Positions 35,349 to 44,810 are shown, counted from the stretch's first letter. The stretch: DNA of 64,000 nt from HGM04593 sp045646965 (GCA_045646965.1 JAZRLR010000029.1:62001-126000), one strand, 5' to 3'. The notes: generated by a model not told the origin, from the letters alone. Made by a program: numbers and translations.

Positions 35349-36323
35349 TCAATCGTAAATTTTTCCGTGGTTCTCGGCCATCTGCAGCATTTGGTCGTAA
35401 CCCTCGGCGTCGAGGTCCATAAAATAGTAGTTGATGGGATTGACGTGCTGCCCCTTTACAATCACTTCGTAGTGCAGGTGCGGGCCCGTGCTCTTGCCCG
35501 AGTTTCCGCTTAACGCAATCTGCTCGCCGCGCACCACCTTCTGCCCGGGCTTTACCATAAATTTGTTATTATAGAGGTGGGCATAGAGAGTTTTTATTCC
35601 GTAGCCGTGGTCAATGGTCACCGTGTAGCCGTAGCCCGACTGCCACTTGGCCGATACCACGGTGCCGTCGGCCGTTGCATAGACGGGGGTGCGGTTGTCA
35701 CACGAGAAATCCATTCCGTTGTGTTTCTTGCGCACCTTGTACACCGGGTCGATGCGCCAGCCATAGCCCGAGGCTGTGCGTTTGAGGTCGCGGTTCGCAA
35801 TAGGCTGTATAGCAGGCAGATGACGCAGGTAATCCTCGCGCTCGGCATCGAGTTCCACAAGGGTGTCGAACGACTTTATCTGCAAGTATATCTGCTTGTC
35901 GAGCATATCCATCTTTTGAGCCGTCTCCACCACAAGGGCGGCGTTGTCCATCTCCATAAGGTCGTCGTAACGCGATGTACCGCCATAGCCCGAGTTGCGG
36001 GTGTGGGCAGGCAACGGCTCCGACTCGAGCAGCACACGGTAGAGGTTGTCGTCGCGCTGCTGAATATCCTCAAGCACCTCCATCGCATCGTCGAGGCGCT
36101 GCGACATAATGCGGTACTGCGCAAGCAGACGGGAATTTTCCTGCTGCAGTTCCTTCATCGAAGGTGTTTCAATGAGCAGGTAAAAGATGAGAAAAGAGAG
36201 ACCGCCAAATATTATAAACATCAAAATGCGGCGCAGGATTGTGAGAAAGCGCTGCGCAAGATTTGGGTATACACGGTCGTAGGTGCGTGTGGCAGGGTTA
36301 AATATGTAATAGACTTTTCTCAT
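35349..36323 (-). CDS. M23-family metallopeptidase (peptidoglycan endopeptidase)
   Basis: A 324-residue membrane-anchored M23 peptidase that would cut peptidoglycan cross-links in the periplasm. One transmembrane helix at about 30-50 (ILMFIIFGGLSFLIFYLL), a coiled-coil-like region (55-100), and an M23 domain at about 195-300 with the zinc motifs HNGMDF and GPHLHYEV (HxxxD and HxH). Divergent from alaS. Confidence 0.94.
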   Translation of the reverse strand: MRKVYYIFNPATRTYDRVYPNLAQRFLTILRRILMFIIFGGLSFLIFYLLIETPSMKELQQENSRLLAQYRIMSQRLDDAMEVLEDIQQRDDNLYRVLLESEPLPAHTRNSGYGGTSRYDDLMEMDNAALVVETAQKMDMLDKQIYLQIKSFDTLVELDAEREDYLRHLPAIQPIANRDLKRTASGYGWRIDPVYKVRKKHNGMDFSCDNRTPVYATADGTVVSAKWQSGYGYTVTIDHGYGIKTLYAHLYNNKFMVKPGQKVVRGEQIALSGNSGKSTGPHLHYEVIVKGQHVNPINYYFMDLDAEGYDQMLQMAENHGKIYD

Positions 36324-36390
36324 TGTATTCGCACATTACAGGAGCGAGCACCTCAACGGCACAACCTCCTCGGTTCCTTCGCATTTTATT

Positions 36391-36399
36391 GCAAAAATA
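36391..36399 (-). promoter_or_regulatory. Putative -7 element for the M23-MerR operon
   Basis: TATTTTTGC on the minus strand, about 68 bases before the M23 ATG. Confidence 0.5.
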
Positions 36400-36691
36400 T
36401 ACACAAACGAGCAAAAGTGCATCAAGCGAGTGGGAAAAAATTTTATTTTTTCACGCAACGAGCGCAAAAGCACTTCGGCGAAGCCAAATAATATCAAGCT
36501 TGCTTGGATATTTACAGAAAGTGCAGGTTATTTTCGAGCTTCAGTTCAAAAATAGTAAAAAGCGGCATTTTACGCAACAAAATCCCCGATATTCCTAACA
36601 CGCATAAAAGAGAGCGTAGCAGCGGGCAAGAAAGAGAGAAAAACCACACAGGATTATCGCCCAAAATATTCGTTTTTTCACTCATTTGTTG
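36400..36691. other. Non-coding stretch between M23 and alaS, possible small repeat
   Basis: No gene is supported. It contains two short hairpins: CTTCGGCGAAG (about 36473-36483) and an imperfect inverted repeat around ATATCAAGCTTGCTTGG (36490-36512, one bulge). The mix of hairpins and A-rich spacers looks unlike plain leader sequence, and could be a dispersed intergenic repeat, but no second copy is in this window. Confidence 0.35.
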
Positions 36692-36700
36692 TAACTTTGC
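36692..36700 (+). promoter_or_regulatory. Putative -7 element for alaS
   Basis: TAACTTTGC matches TAnnTTTG exactly, about 70 bases before the alaS ATG. Confidence 0.55.
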
Positions 36701-36770
36701 ACGATGTTGCGCACAGATGTATCCACGTCGTCGCGGCAAGAAACTAAGAAATAACATAAACAATAAAAAT

Positions 36771-39389
36771 ATGCTTACATCTAAAGAGATTAGAGAATCT
36801 TTCAAGCAATTCTTTCAGGAGAAAGGGCACCTCATCGTTCCCTCGGCTCCTATGGTAGTAAAAGACGACCCCACACTGATGTTTACCAACGCAGGTATGA
36901 ACCAGTTCAAGGACATTATCCTGGGTAACCGCCCCGCTACAAGCAAGCGCGTGGCCGACTCACAGAAATGTCTTCGTGTGAGCGGTAAGCACAACGACCT
37001 CGAGGAGGTGGGACACGATACCTACCACCACACAATGTTCGAGATGCTTGGCAACTGGTCGTTTGGCGACTATTTCAAAGAAGATGCAATCAACTGGGCG
37101 TGGGAGTTCCTTACACAAGTGGCAAAGCTCGATCCCGAGCGTATGTACGCAACGGTATTCGAGGGTAGCGAGGCCGAGGGCCTGGAGCGCGACAACGAAG
37201 CGGCTGCCATCTGGAGCAAGCACCTGCCCGCCGACAGAATTATAAACGGTAACCACCACGACAACTTCTGGGAAATGGGTGACACAGGCCCCTGCGGTCC
37301 CTGTTCAGAGATTCACATCGACCTGCGCAGCGACGACGAGCGTGCAAAAATCCCCGGACGCGAGCTTGTAAACGGCTCACACCCCCAGGTTATCGAGATA
37401 TGGAACCTTGTGTTTATGCAGTTCAACCGTATGGCCGACGGACACCTCGAGGAGCTTCCCGCAAAGGTTATCGACACAGGTATGGGATTTGAGCGTCTCT
37501 GTATGGCATTGCAGGGCAAGCAGTCAAACTACGACACCGACGTGTTCCAGCCTATTATCAAAGCCATCGGCGAGATTAGCGGCAAGAGCTATGGCAAGGA
37601 GGAGCAGACCGACGTTGCTATGCGCGTAATTGCCGACCACATACGTACTATTTCTTTTTCAATCACCGACGGACAGCTCCCCTCTAACGCAAAGGCCGGC
37701 TATGTTATACGCCGCATCTTGCGTCGTGCCGTACGTTACGGATACACCTTCCTCGACCAGAAGCAGGCATTTATGTATAAGCTGGTGCCCACACTCATCG
37801 AGAATATGGGTGACGCCTACCCCGAGCTCAAACAGCAGCAGGAGCTCATCACCAAGGTGATAAAAGAGGAGGAGGATTCATTCTTGCGCACACTCGACAC
37901 AGGTATGCACCTGCTCGACAAGGTTATCGCCACCACAAAGGCCGAGGGTAAGAGCGAGTTCAGCGGCGTTGAGGCATTTACCCTCTACGACACATTTGGC
38001 TTCCCCATCGACCTCACACAGCTCATTCTGCGCGAGAACGGCCTCACTGTGAATATGCAACAGTTCGACGAGGAGATGCTCAAGCAGAAGACACGCGCAC
38101 GCAACGCCGCAGCTGTAGAGAACGGCGACTGGGTAACCGTGAACGAGGGCGAGTGCACATTCGTGGGATATGACAACACCGAATACGAGACAGCGATTCT
38201 GCGTTACCGCCAAACAAAGCAGAAGAACCAGACACTCTACCAGATTGTGCTCAAAGAGACTCCCTTCTATGCAGAGAGCGGAGGTCAGGTAGGTGACACA
38301 GGTGTTCTTGTGTGCGGCGACGAGCGCATCGAGGTTATCGACACAAAGAAAGAGAATAACCTCTCCATACACATTGTGAAGCAGTTGCCCGCCGACACAG
38401 CGGCAACCGTGCAGGCACTTGTAGATACAAAGAAACGCAACGCCTGCGCAGCCAACCACTCTTGTACCCACTTGCTCGACCAGGCATTGCGTCAGGTGCT
38501 CGGCACACACGTTGAGCAGAAGGGTTCACTTGTGACACCCGACTCTATACGTTTCGACTTCTCTCACTTCCAGAAAGTTACCGACGAAGAGATTGAGCAG
38601 GTTGAGCGCATCGTGAATGCACGCATACGCGAGAATATCCCCTTGACCGACCACCGCAATATCCCCATCGAGGAGGCAAAGCAGCTTGGCGCGATAGCCC
38701 TCTTCGGCGAGAAGTATGGCGACCACGTGCGCGTAGTACAGTTCGACAGCTCTATCGAGTTCTGCGGAGGTACACACGTCAATTCTACCGGTCGCATCGG
38801 TATGGTGAAAATCATTTCGGAGAGCTCTGTGGCAGCCGGCGTACGCCGTATCGAGGCCATCACAGGCGAGGCGCTCGAGGAGCACCTCTACAAGCTGCAG
38901 ACTCTTATGAAAGAGATACACGCTCTCTTTAACAACGTGCCCAACCTGAAGGCAACCATCGCAAAATCAATTGCCGAGAATGCCGAGCTCAAGAAAGAGA
39001 TTGAGGAGTATGCCAAGGAGAAGGCTCTCTCAATGAAGAACGAGCTGCTCAAAGAGGTGAAAGAGCGCGGCGGTGTGCGCTACATCAGCACCCTGTTGCC
39101 CATTGCACCCGCAGCTGTTAAAGACATTGTGTTTGCATTGCGTCAGGAGCAGCCCGAGAACCTCTTCATCGTTATCGGCAGCGTATACAACGACAAGCCC
39201 CTGCTCACCATCTCGGCTAGTGCCGACCTTGTGGAGCGCGGTATAAACGCAGGCAAGATTGTGGGACAGGCAGCCAAAGAGATGCAGGGCGGCGGAGGCG
39301 GTCAGGCACACTTTGCACAGGCCGGCGGTAAGAACGTACAGGGCGTGAAAGCCGCTATCGATAAAGTATTCGAGATTGCAGAAATCTAA
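36771..39389 (+). CDS. alaS: Alanyl-tRNA synthetase
   Basis: Charges tRNA-Ala and edits mischarged Ser/Gly. 872 residues, the normal length. Class II catalytic core at the N-terminus (SFKQFFQEKGHLIVPSAPMV, FTNAGMNQFK, GPCGPCSEIH), an editing domain with the zinc motif HSCTHLL and CGGTHV, and a C-Ala domain ending in GGGGGQAHFAQAGG. The ATG at 36771 (MLTSKEIRESF) is the family start; the reading frame is open further upstream to 36504 but that part has no family sequence and contains the promoter. Confidence 0.97.
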   Translation: MLTSKEIRESFKQFFQEKGHLIVPSAPMVVKDDPTLMFTNAGMNQFKDIILGNRPATSKRVADSQKCLRVSGKHNDLEEVGHDTYHHTMFEMLGNWSFGDYFKEDAINWAWEFLTQVAKLDPERMYATVFEGSEAEGLERDNEAAAIWSKHLPADRIINGNHHDNFWEMGDTGPCGPCSEIHIDLRSDDERAKIPGRELVNGSHPQVIEIWNLVFMQFNRMADGHLEELPAKVIDTGMGFERLCMALQGKQSNYDTDVFQPIIKAIGEISGKSYGKEEQTDVAMRVIADHIRTISFSITDGQLPSNAKAGYVIRRILRRAVRYGYTFLDQKQAFMYKLVPTLIENMGDAYPELKQQQELITKVIKEEEDSFLRTLDTGMHLLDKVIATTKAEGKSEFSGVEAFTLYDTFGFPIDLTQLILRENGLTVNMQQFDEEMLKQKTRARNAAAVENGDWVTVNEGECTFVGYDNTEYETAILRYRQTKQKNQTLYQIVLKETPFYAESGGQVGDTGVLVCGDERIEVIDTKKENNLSIHIVKQLPADTAATVQALVDTKKRNACAANHSCTHLLDQALRQVLGTHVEQKGSLVTPDSIRFDFSHFQKVTDEEIEQVERIVNARIRENIPLTDHRNIPIEEAKQLGAIALFGEKYGDHVRVVQFDSSIEFCGGTHVNSTGRIGMVKIISESSVAAGVRRIEAITGEALEEHLYKLQTLMKEIHALFNNVPNLKATIAKSIAENAELKKEIEEYAKEKALSMKNELLKEVKERGGVRYISTLLPIAPAAVKDIVFALRQEQPENLFIVIGSVYNDKPLLTISASADLVERGINAGKIVGQAAKEMQGGGGGQAHFAQAGGKNVQGVKAAIDKVFEIAEI

Positions 39390-39410
39390 TACAAAACCTT
39401 ATATCACTCA

Positions 39411-39442
39411 ACGGGGGCTGCACCAGGCAGCCCCCGTTTTTT
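39411..39442 (+). terminator. Intrinsic terminator after alaS
   Basis: Perfect 11-bp stem ACGGGGGCTGC and its complement around ACCAG, then a T run. Confidence 0.93.
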
Positions 39443-39546
39443 ATCCGCTACCCCGAACAAAAACTGCAGCCTTTCTGTTCTTCTAATGCGAGAATACAAA
39501 AAGCAGAGAAAAACCTCTCTGCCCATATAAATTTAAAAGCCAAATT

Positions 39547-39702
39547 ATGAAGAAAAAGTATCAGAAAGCCGCGGCTGCACGCATAGAGATTGGGACACAA
39601 GGTATAATTGCTGCGTCGGGCGAGAAAAGCGCAAGCTACCCCGGCGACACAAAAAAAGAGAGCACCCACAATGAGAATTGGGGCTCGCTGTGGAAGAACT
39701 GA
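39547..39702 (+). CDS. Small 51-residue protein of unknown function, WGSLW-type C-terminus
   Basis: Begins MKKKYQKAAAARIEIG, continues with GIIAAS (about residues 19-24), a polar charged middle with a GD pair, and ends NENWGSLWKN. It aligns with the 55-residue protein at 12,913-13,080 (shared MKKK, IEI/IEV, IAAS, GD, WGxxW). It lies alone between the alaS terminator and the convergent helicase gene, whose stop is 10 bases away. A 6-bp hairpin (39503-39522) precedes it. No clear promoter was seen, so it may depend on leakage from alaS or on an unrecognised promoter. Function unknown. Confidence 0.68.
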   Translation: MKKKYQKAAAARIEIGTQGIIAASGEKSASYPGDTKKESTHNENWGSLWKN

Positions 39703-39711
39703 CAGCGCACC

Positions 39712-41148
39712 TCACTCCCCTATCTGCGCATCGGGCCAATTGACAAGATAGAGTCTCTCGGTAGCACGGGTAAAAGCAGTGTAGAGCCAACGATAATAGT
39801 CGGGGGCGGCCATTTCGGGCGTAACGTAGCCTTGATCGAGAAAGACACGTGCCCACTGGCCGCCCTGCGCTTTGTGACAGGTGACTGCATAGCCATATTT
39901 TACCTGCAAAGCATTGTAATACGGATTATTACGCACCGCCTCCATACGTTTGCGACGCGATTTGATTTCGGGATAATCCTCCCACACGGCAGCAAAGAGA
40001 GCCTCATTCTCGGCACGGGTGAGCGAGGGAGACTCGCTGGTGAGAGTCCCGAGCATAATCTTCACGTCGAGCTCGCAGTCGCCGTAGTCGCCAAACGAGA
40101 GCGTCACGTCGGCAAAGCGAAATCCATACATCTCCTCCGAAGCACCCACACGCACTATTTCGGCCACATCGCCATTAGCAATGAAGTCCATTTTTTCGAG
40201 AATAGTCTTGTCCTCGCGGCCGAGCACCTCGCGCCAATAGTAATTATTTTTCACAACCATAAGAATGTCGCCACGATTTAGTTCCTCCTCGCGGTAAAGG
40301 ATGCGGCGACGTATGCCCTCGTTGTAGACGTTTGCGCGTTTATTGGAGCGGCACAGCACAATCGTCTCGTCGGTTCCCGCCGAGGAGTAACTGCCGTCTA
40401 TCGCCTCTATAAGCTCCTCGCCCTGCACTCTGCACACATCGGGAAAGCCTTTCATCCTTATGCGCGGCATCATTCCCACCTCACCGCCTGCAATTATGCG
40501 ACGCAGCATCGTGGCATTCTGCAGAATTCCCGAGCCGTCGAGCTGTCGCATAACCTGTGTCATCTCAACTGCCGAGACATCTAGCAGCATAGAACGCAGA
40601 TAGTCGGACGAGAGAGCCGGTGAGAGCACCTCGCCCACGGGGGGCAACTGCGCCGTGTCGCCCAGGAGAAGCAGCGAGCAGCCCCTGCCCGAATAAACAA
40701 ACTCAACAAGGTCGTCGAGCAAAGCCCCCGAGCCGAAGTTTGTCGCGCCCTCGTTGGCAATCATAGAGGCCTCATCCACAACGAAGAGCGTGTTCTGCGC
40801 CCTGTTTTCCATAAGGGTAAATGTAGAGCCGTCGAGCAGGCTCTTCTGCCTGTAAATCCACTTGTGTATAGTGTATGCGGGCTTGCCCGAATATGAAGAA
40901 AAGACCTTTGCAGCCCTACCTGTAGGGGCAAGCAGCACGGTGCGTCTCTCGAGCTGTTCCATAGTGCGCACAAGAGCCGCCACAAGCGAAGTCTTTCCCG
41001 TGCCGGCATATCCGCACAGCAAAAAAACCTTTCTGTCGTCTCCCGACAGAATGAAGCGGGCAATCATATCGAGCGATTTTTCCTGTTCATCTGTTGGGAC
41101 AAAAGGAAAATTTGACTTTATTTGCGAAACTAAATACTTATTTATCAC
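39712..41148 (-). CDS. RecD/Dda-like superfamily 1B DNA helicase
   Basis: A 478-residue AAA/UvrD-like helicase without RecD2's long N-terminal extension. Walker A GYAGTGKTS (K52), PTGRAAKVFSSY (motif Ia), FVVDEASMIAN (motif II), LLLLGDTAQLPPVGE (motif III), and C-terminal YAVTCHKAQGGQW and YTAFTRATERLYLVNW (motifs V-VI). Likely role in replication-fork or repair DNA unwinding; no RecBCD partner in the window. It is divergent from the pseudopilin-like gene. Confidence 0.92.
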   Translation of the reverse strand: MINKYLVSQIKSNFPFVPTDEQEKSLDMIARFILSGDDRKVFLLCGYAGTGKTSLVAALVRTMEQLERRTVLLAPTGRAAKVFSSYSGKPAYTIHKWIYRQKSLLDGSTFTLMENRAQNTLFVVDEASMIANEGATNFGSGALLDDLVEFVYSGRGCSLLLLGDTAQLPPVGEVLSPALSSDYLRSMLLDVSAVEMTQVMRQLDGSGILQNATMLRRIIAGGEVGMMPRIRMKGFPDVCRVQGEELIEAIDGSYSSAGTDETIVLCRSNKRANVYNEGIRRRILYREEELNRGDILMVVKNNYYWREVLGREDKTILEKMDFIANGDVAEIVRVGASEEMYGFRFADVTLSFGDYGDCELDVKIMLGTLTSESPSLTRAENEALFAAVWEDYPEIKSRRKRMEAVRNNPYYNALQVKYGYAVTCHKAQGGQWARVFLDQGYVTPEMAAPDYYRWLYTAFTRATERLYLVNWPDAQIGE

Positions 41149-41200
41149 AATTTTTTAATAAATATATACGCTATAAAAACGGATTCTCGTTTTTTTGTTT

Positions 41201-41209
41201 TATTTTTGC
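41201..41209 (+). promoter_or_regulatory. Putative -7 element for the pseudopilin-like gene
   Basis: TATTTTTGC, 33 bases before the ATG at 41243. Confidence 0.5.
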
Positions 41210-41242
41210 GACACGAAAATACATAAATTAAAAATAGTAACA

Positions 41243-41929
41243 ATGAAAAACGTATTAAAACTATTGCTGTTCATCACTGTTGTAGGCCTTGGTTACATTT
41301 GCTACCGCAGTATTATGAACCCTATCGAATTCTCTGAAGTTCGTAAAGCACGCGAGAAAGAGATTATCGCCCGTTTGATTGACATCAAAACCGCGCAGAT
41401 TGAGTACCGTAACTCTCACAATGGTGCGTATGCCAACGATTTCGATTCATTGATAAACTATATCAAGACTGCAAAGATGCCCATCGTGCTCAAGGTGGGT
41501 GAGCTCAACGACGAGCAGTTGGAGCGCGGCCTCACCGAGGAGAAGGCTCTTGAGATTATAAAGAAAGCCGAGAAGACAGGCCGTTGGGGCGAGGTAGACA
41601 AGGAGGGATTGCGCGAGTTCCGTCGCGACACTTCTTGGATTGCACTGCTCGACACCATCTATCCCAAGACTTTTGTTGCCGACTCTTTGGCATACGTTCC
41701 CTATGGCAAGGGTGCAAAATTCGAGCTTCTCACAAGCTGCGACACAACAAAATCGGGTAGCGCACAGCACCTCTTCGAGGCACGCACTCCCTATGAGACA
41801 TACTTGCAGGATGTAAACGAGCAGGAGCTCCTCAACCTCATCTACCAGATGAACAAGATGGACCGTTACTGCGGTCTCAAGGTTGGTGACGTAGAGAACC
41901 CCAATAACAATGCCGGTAACTGGGAATAA
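41243..41929 (+). CDS. Conserved single-pass membrane protein, pseudopilin-like N-terminal half
   Basis: A 228-residue protein with one N-terminal membrane helix (about 4-22) followed by a long charged helix (KAREKEIIARLIDIKTAQIEYRNSHNGAYANDFDSL) that closely resembles the alpha1 region of type II pseudopilins, but without a GFTLIE-type cleavage site. The C-terminal half is probably a beta-rich domain. It looks like a widespread Bacteroidales hypothetical protein of no assigned function. The ATG at 41243 is chosen over one at 41195 that lies upstream of the promoter. Likely cotranscribed with the DUF3822 gene (10-base gap). Confidence 0.85.
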   Translation: MKNVLKLLLFITVVGLGYICYRSIMNPIEFSEVRKAREKEIIARLIDIKTAQIEYRNSHNGAYANDFDSLINYIKTAKMPIVLKVGELNDEQLERGLTEEKALEIIKKAEKTGRWGEVDKEGLREFRRDTSWIALLDTIYPKTFVADSLAYVPYGKGAKFELLTSCDTTKSGSAQHLFEARTPYETYLQDVNEQELLNLIYQMNKMDRYCGLKVGDVENPNNNAGNWE

Positions 41930-41939
41930 TTTCTCTTTG

Positions 41940-42740
41940 ATGAAAGGAGAGGTTATATCGCATAAAACATTATCCATTCGTATCAGTACGAATGGATTTT
42001 GTTTTTGCACATACATCCCCAACGAAGCACAATCGGTTGAATATCACTATCACGAAGCCGACAAGGAGAGCAGCCTCTATGTAAACCTGTGCAAAGCTAT
42101 CGAGGAGTGCCCGCTTGCAATGGACAATGTAAAAAACATAAATGCCATAATTGCAACAGGCGATTTCACCACTTTGCCCGCAGAGTACGACGACAAGCAG
42201 CACCACAAAGTTTATTACCGCAGTTGCTTCCCCAAAGCCAACACAAACGTAGAGATAAAAGCCAACCGACTCACAGCGCAAAACACCACCCTGCTCTTTG
42301 CAGTGGACAAAAACATAACCGACCGTCTCGAGCAGATGGGCGAGGTGAAATACTACAACCCGGCAAGCCTCCTCCTGGGCTACATAGCCCACACTCCCTT
42401 TGAAAGCGAGAAATATATGCTCGCCTACTACCGCAAGGAGGGCGCGCTGCTCATAGCCATAAAGAACGGCAAGGTGGAGCTCATAAACAACTTCCCCTCG
42501 GAGGAGAACCACAACCAGCTCTACTACCTCTTGGCTATCTGGAAAGCGCAAAACCTCTCACAGACCGAGGACACCCTCTACCTGTGTGGAGACAAACGCG
42601 TGGAGGAGCTTTCAAAAACCATTGCGCAGTTCATACGCAACAGAAAGCGAATAAACCCCAGCGAGCTCTTTGCCCCCAATCTTCTCAACAGAATAGGAGA
42701 CATACCCTTTGACCTACAAGCACTTATACTATGCGAATAA
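41940..42740 (+). CDS. DUF3822 family protein
   Basis: A 266-residue protein of DUF3822, common in Bacteroidota next to rsmD. I see no catalytic motifs; family members look like an actin/hexokinase-like fold as far as I recall, with no known activity. The ATG at 41940 is preferred over 41910, which would overlap the preceding gene. Its end overlaps rsmD by ten bases, so the two are translationally linked. Confidence 0.82.
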   Translation: MKGEVISHKTLSIRISTNGFCFCTYIPNEAQSVEYHYHEADKESSLYVNLCKAIEECPLAMDNVKNINAIIATGDFTTLPAEYDDKQHHKVYYRSCFPKANTNVEIKANRLTAQNTTLLFAVDKNITDRLEQMGEVKYYNPASLLLGYIAHTPFESEKYMLAYYRKEGALLIAIKNGKVELINNFPSEENHNQLYYLLAIWKAQNLSQTEDTLYLCGDKRVEELSKTIAQFIRNRKRINPSELFAPNLLNRIGDIPFDLQALILCE

Positions 42741-43279
42741 TTAGCGGAAAATACAAAGGCCGTCACTTCGACGTGCCACGCAATTTCAAGGCACGCCCCA
42801 CAACCGACTTTGCCAAGGAGAACCTTTTCAATATCCTGTGTAATATTATGGATTTTGAAGAGTGCGACGCCCTCGACCTCTTCTCGGGCACGGGCAGCAT
42901 AGGCCTTGAGCTGCTGTCGCGCGGCTGCGCATCTGTGACATCGGTTGAGATGGACACCCTGCACTTCTCACACCTGCGTAAGCTCGCCACCACACTCAAA
43001 GAGGAGAATTGGAGACTTGTGCGCGACGACGCCTTTCACTTCATAAAGCGCTGCATCAGCTCATACGATTTTATATTTGCCGACCCACCCTACGCATTGC
43101 GCGGACTCGAGGAGATACCCGAGCTCATCTTGCAGAGCAATATGCTCAAAGAGGGTGGAATATTCATCTTTGAGCACGGAAAAGACAACGATTTCAGCGA
43201 GAACCCCTATTTCTTCCGCCACGTTGCATACGGCAGCGTAAATTTCAGTTTCTTCAAAAAAGAGAAGAACGAGGAGTAA
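42731..43279 (+). CDS. rsmD: 16S rRNA (guanine(966)-N2)-methyltransferase RsmD
   Basis: Methylates G966 of 16S rRNA. 182 residues. MRIISGKYKGRHFDVP start, RPTTDFAKENLFNIL, SAM-binding ALDLFSGTGSIGLELLSRG, and the catalytic FADPPY motif (about residues 117-122). Last gene of a three-gene operon, followed by a terminator. Confidence 0.95.
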   Translation: MRIISGKYKGRHFDVPRNFKARPTTDFAKENLFNILCNIMDFEECDALDLFSGTGSIGLELLSRGCASVTSVEMDTLHFSHLRKLATTLKEENWRLVRDDAFHFIKRCISSYDFIFADPPYALRGLEEIPELILQSNMLKEGGIFIFEHGKDNDFSENPYFFRHVAYGSVNFSFFKKEKNEE

Positions 43280-43304
43280 CCGCAAGGGATTTACCGTACA
43301 AGAT

Positions 43305-43337
43305 ATCCGCACTTTTATATAAGGTGCGGATTTTTTT
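43305..43337 (+). terminator. Terminator after rsmD
   Basis: An 8-bp ATCCGCAC/GTGCGGAT stem with an A/T-rich upper part, followed by seven T; one base before the stop of the convergent cls gene. Confidence 0.85.
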
Positions 43338-43338
43338 A

Positions 43339-44754
43339 TTACAGGAGGGGTGATAGAAGACGTGCCGCCGACTCGGCAAGACGACAGGCAAAGGAGCGCG
43401 CCTCGTAGTCGCGCAGTGAGAGCTGCCTGCACCCCTTCTGGTCGTCGAGGAAGCTGTTTTTAAGGCTTTGTGCCACCGCTCTGTCATAGACGAAGGCATT
43501 TCCCTCGAAATTATAATAGAAACTACGAAAATCGAAATTTGCAGAGCCCACCGACGAGAGCGTGTCGTCACTCACCATAACCTTGCTGTGCATAAAACCC
43601 TTTTCATAGAGATAAACCTTGACACCGGCCTCAAGAAGCTCGCCCAGATAGGAGTGCGAGGCATAGTCGGCGAGCTTGGAGTCGGAGCGGAGGGGAATCA
43701 TAAGGCGCACATCGACACCCGCAAGAGCAGCGTTACGCATAGCCTGCGACATAGCATCGGTGAGCATAAGATAGGGTGTCTGCACATAGACATAGTTTCT
43801 TGCCACGGCAAGCGTCATTATGAGGGCCGATAAGATTACCCTGTTGCGCCCCACCGGGTTCGACTGCGCCACCTGCACCACAGCGCTGCCCTGTGCCTCG
43901 ACAGGCGGGAAATAGGCACCGCCGCTCACCAGCGAGCCGTTTGCAAAGTACCAATCGACAAGGAACGATGTCTGCAAGCCGTGAACAGCCGCACCACGCA
44001 GCGACAGCATAGTGTCGCGCCAACCACCTCCGTGAATACCTTTTATATATCTGTCGGCTACGTTGCACCCGCCTATGAAACCCACGCAGCCGTCTACCAC
44101 CGCAAGCTTGCGATGGTTGCGATAGTTCACCCTGCTGCCAAAGATGGGGAAATAGACCTTGAGAAAGGCCTCCACCTGCCCGCCCGCGAAACGTATCTCC
44201 TCAAAGAAACGACGCGGCACACGCCAACACCCCACACTATCGTAGAGCAGACGCACCTCGACACCCTCACGCGCCTTCTGCACAAGGGCATCGCGCAAAC
44301 AGGTTCCAAGCTCGTCGTTCTCAAATATATAGAACTGCAAATGTATGTGTTCTTTGGCCGCAAGAACCGCCTCGAGCAGCTCGTTAAAGAAACGGGCGGT
44401 CGATGTAACAGGCCTCGCATCGTTAAAGGGCATCGGGTAGGCCGATGCGGTATTTTCGAGATATGCCGCAAGCGAAGCATATTGCGCGGGCAGTTCCACG
44501 CTCTCCCGTGAACGGTAATAGAGATGACTGCGCTGCTGAATCTGTGACAGGGAACGACGGCTTATGTAACGCCGTTTCTTTGTGTCGCGCCCGAAAAGGA
44601 AATAAAGAAGCAAGCCGATGACGGGAAGGAAGATAAATACCATCACCCACGCAAGAGTTTTTATGGGGTTGCGATTATTAAGCACCACCCGCAAAAGCAG
44701 CACAAAAACCACTATGCTATATGCCCAATAGAAATATCCCGACAAGCCGTCCAT
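43339..44754 (-). CDS. cls: Cardiolipin synthase (phospholipase D family)
   Basis: Joins two phosphatidylglycerol molecules to form cardiolipin in the inner membrane. 471 residues: two N-terminal membrane helices (about 5-50), then two PLD half-domains with HKD-type motifs NHRKLAVVDG (about 215-225) and MHSKVMVSDD (about 400-410), each followed by G(G/S)xN. Standard ClsA layout. Confidence 0.94.
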   Translation of the reverse strand: MDGLSGYFYWAYSIVVFVLLLRVVLNNRNPIKTLAWVMVFIFLPVIGLLLYFLFGRDTKKRRYISRRSLSQIQQRSHLYYRSRESVELPAQYASLAAYLENTASAYPMPFNDARPVTSTARFFNELLEAVLAAKEHIHLQFYIFENDELGTCLRDALVQKAREGVEVRLLYDSVGCWRVPRRFFEEIRFAGGQVEAFLKVYFPIFGSRVNYRNHRKLAVVDGCVGFIGGCNVADRYIKGIHGGGWRDTMLSLRGAAVHGLQTSFLVDWYFANGSLVSGGAYFPPVEAQGSAVVQVAQSNPVGRNRVILSALIMTLAVARNYVYVQTPYLMLTDAMSQAMRNAALAGVDVRLMIPLRSDSKLADYASHSYLGELLEAGVKVYLYEKGFMHSKVMVSDDTLSSVGSANFDFRSFYYNFEGNAFVYDRAVAQSLKNSFLDDQKGCRQLSLRDYEARSFACRLAESAARLLSPLL

Positions 44755-44810
44755 AATTCAAAACCCTTTCACTTACTCTCTATGAACGCGAATGTAGGCA
44801 TAAAAAAATT

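Noticed and set aside
36504..36770. N-terminal extension of alaS
   Set aside because: The extra 89 residues have no AlaS homology and contain the alaS promoter; the ATG at 36771 gives the standard start.
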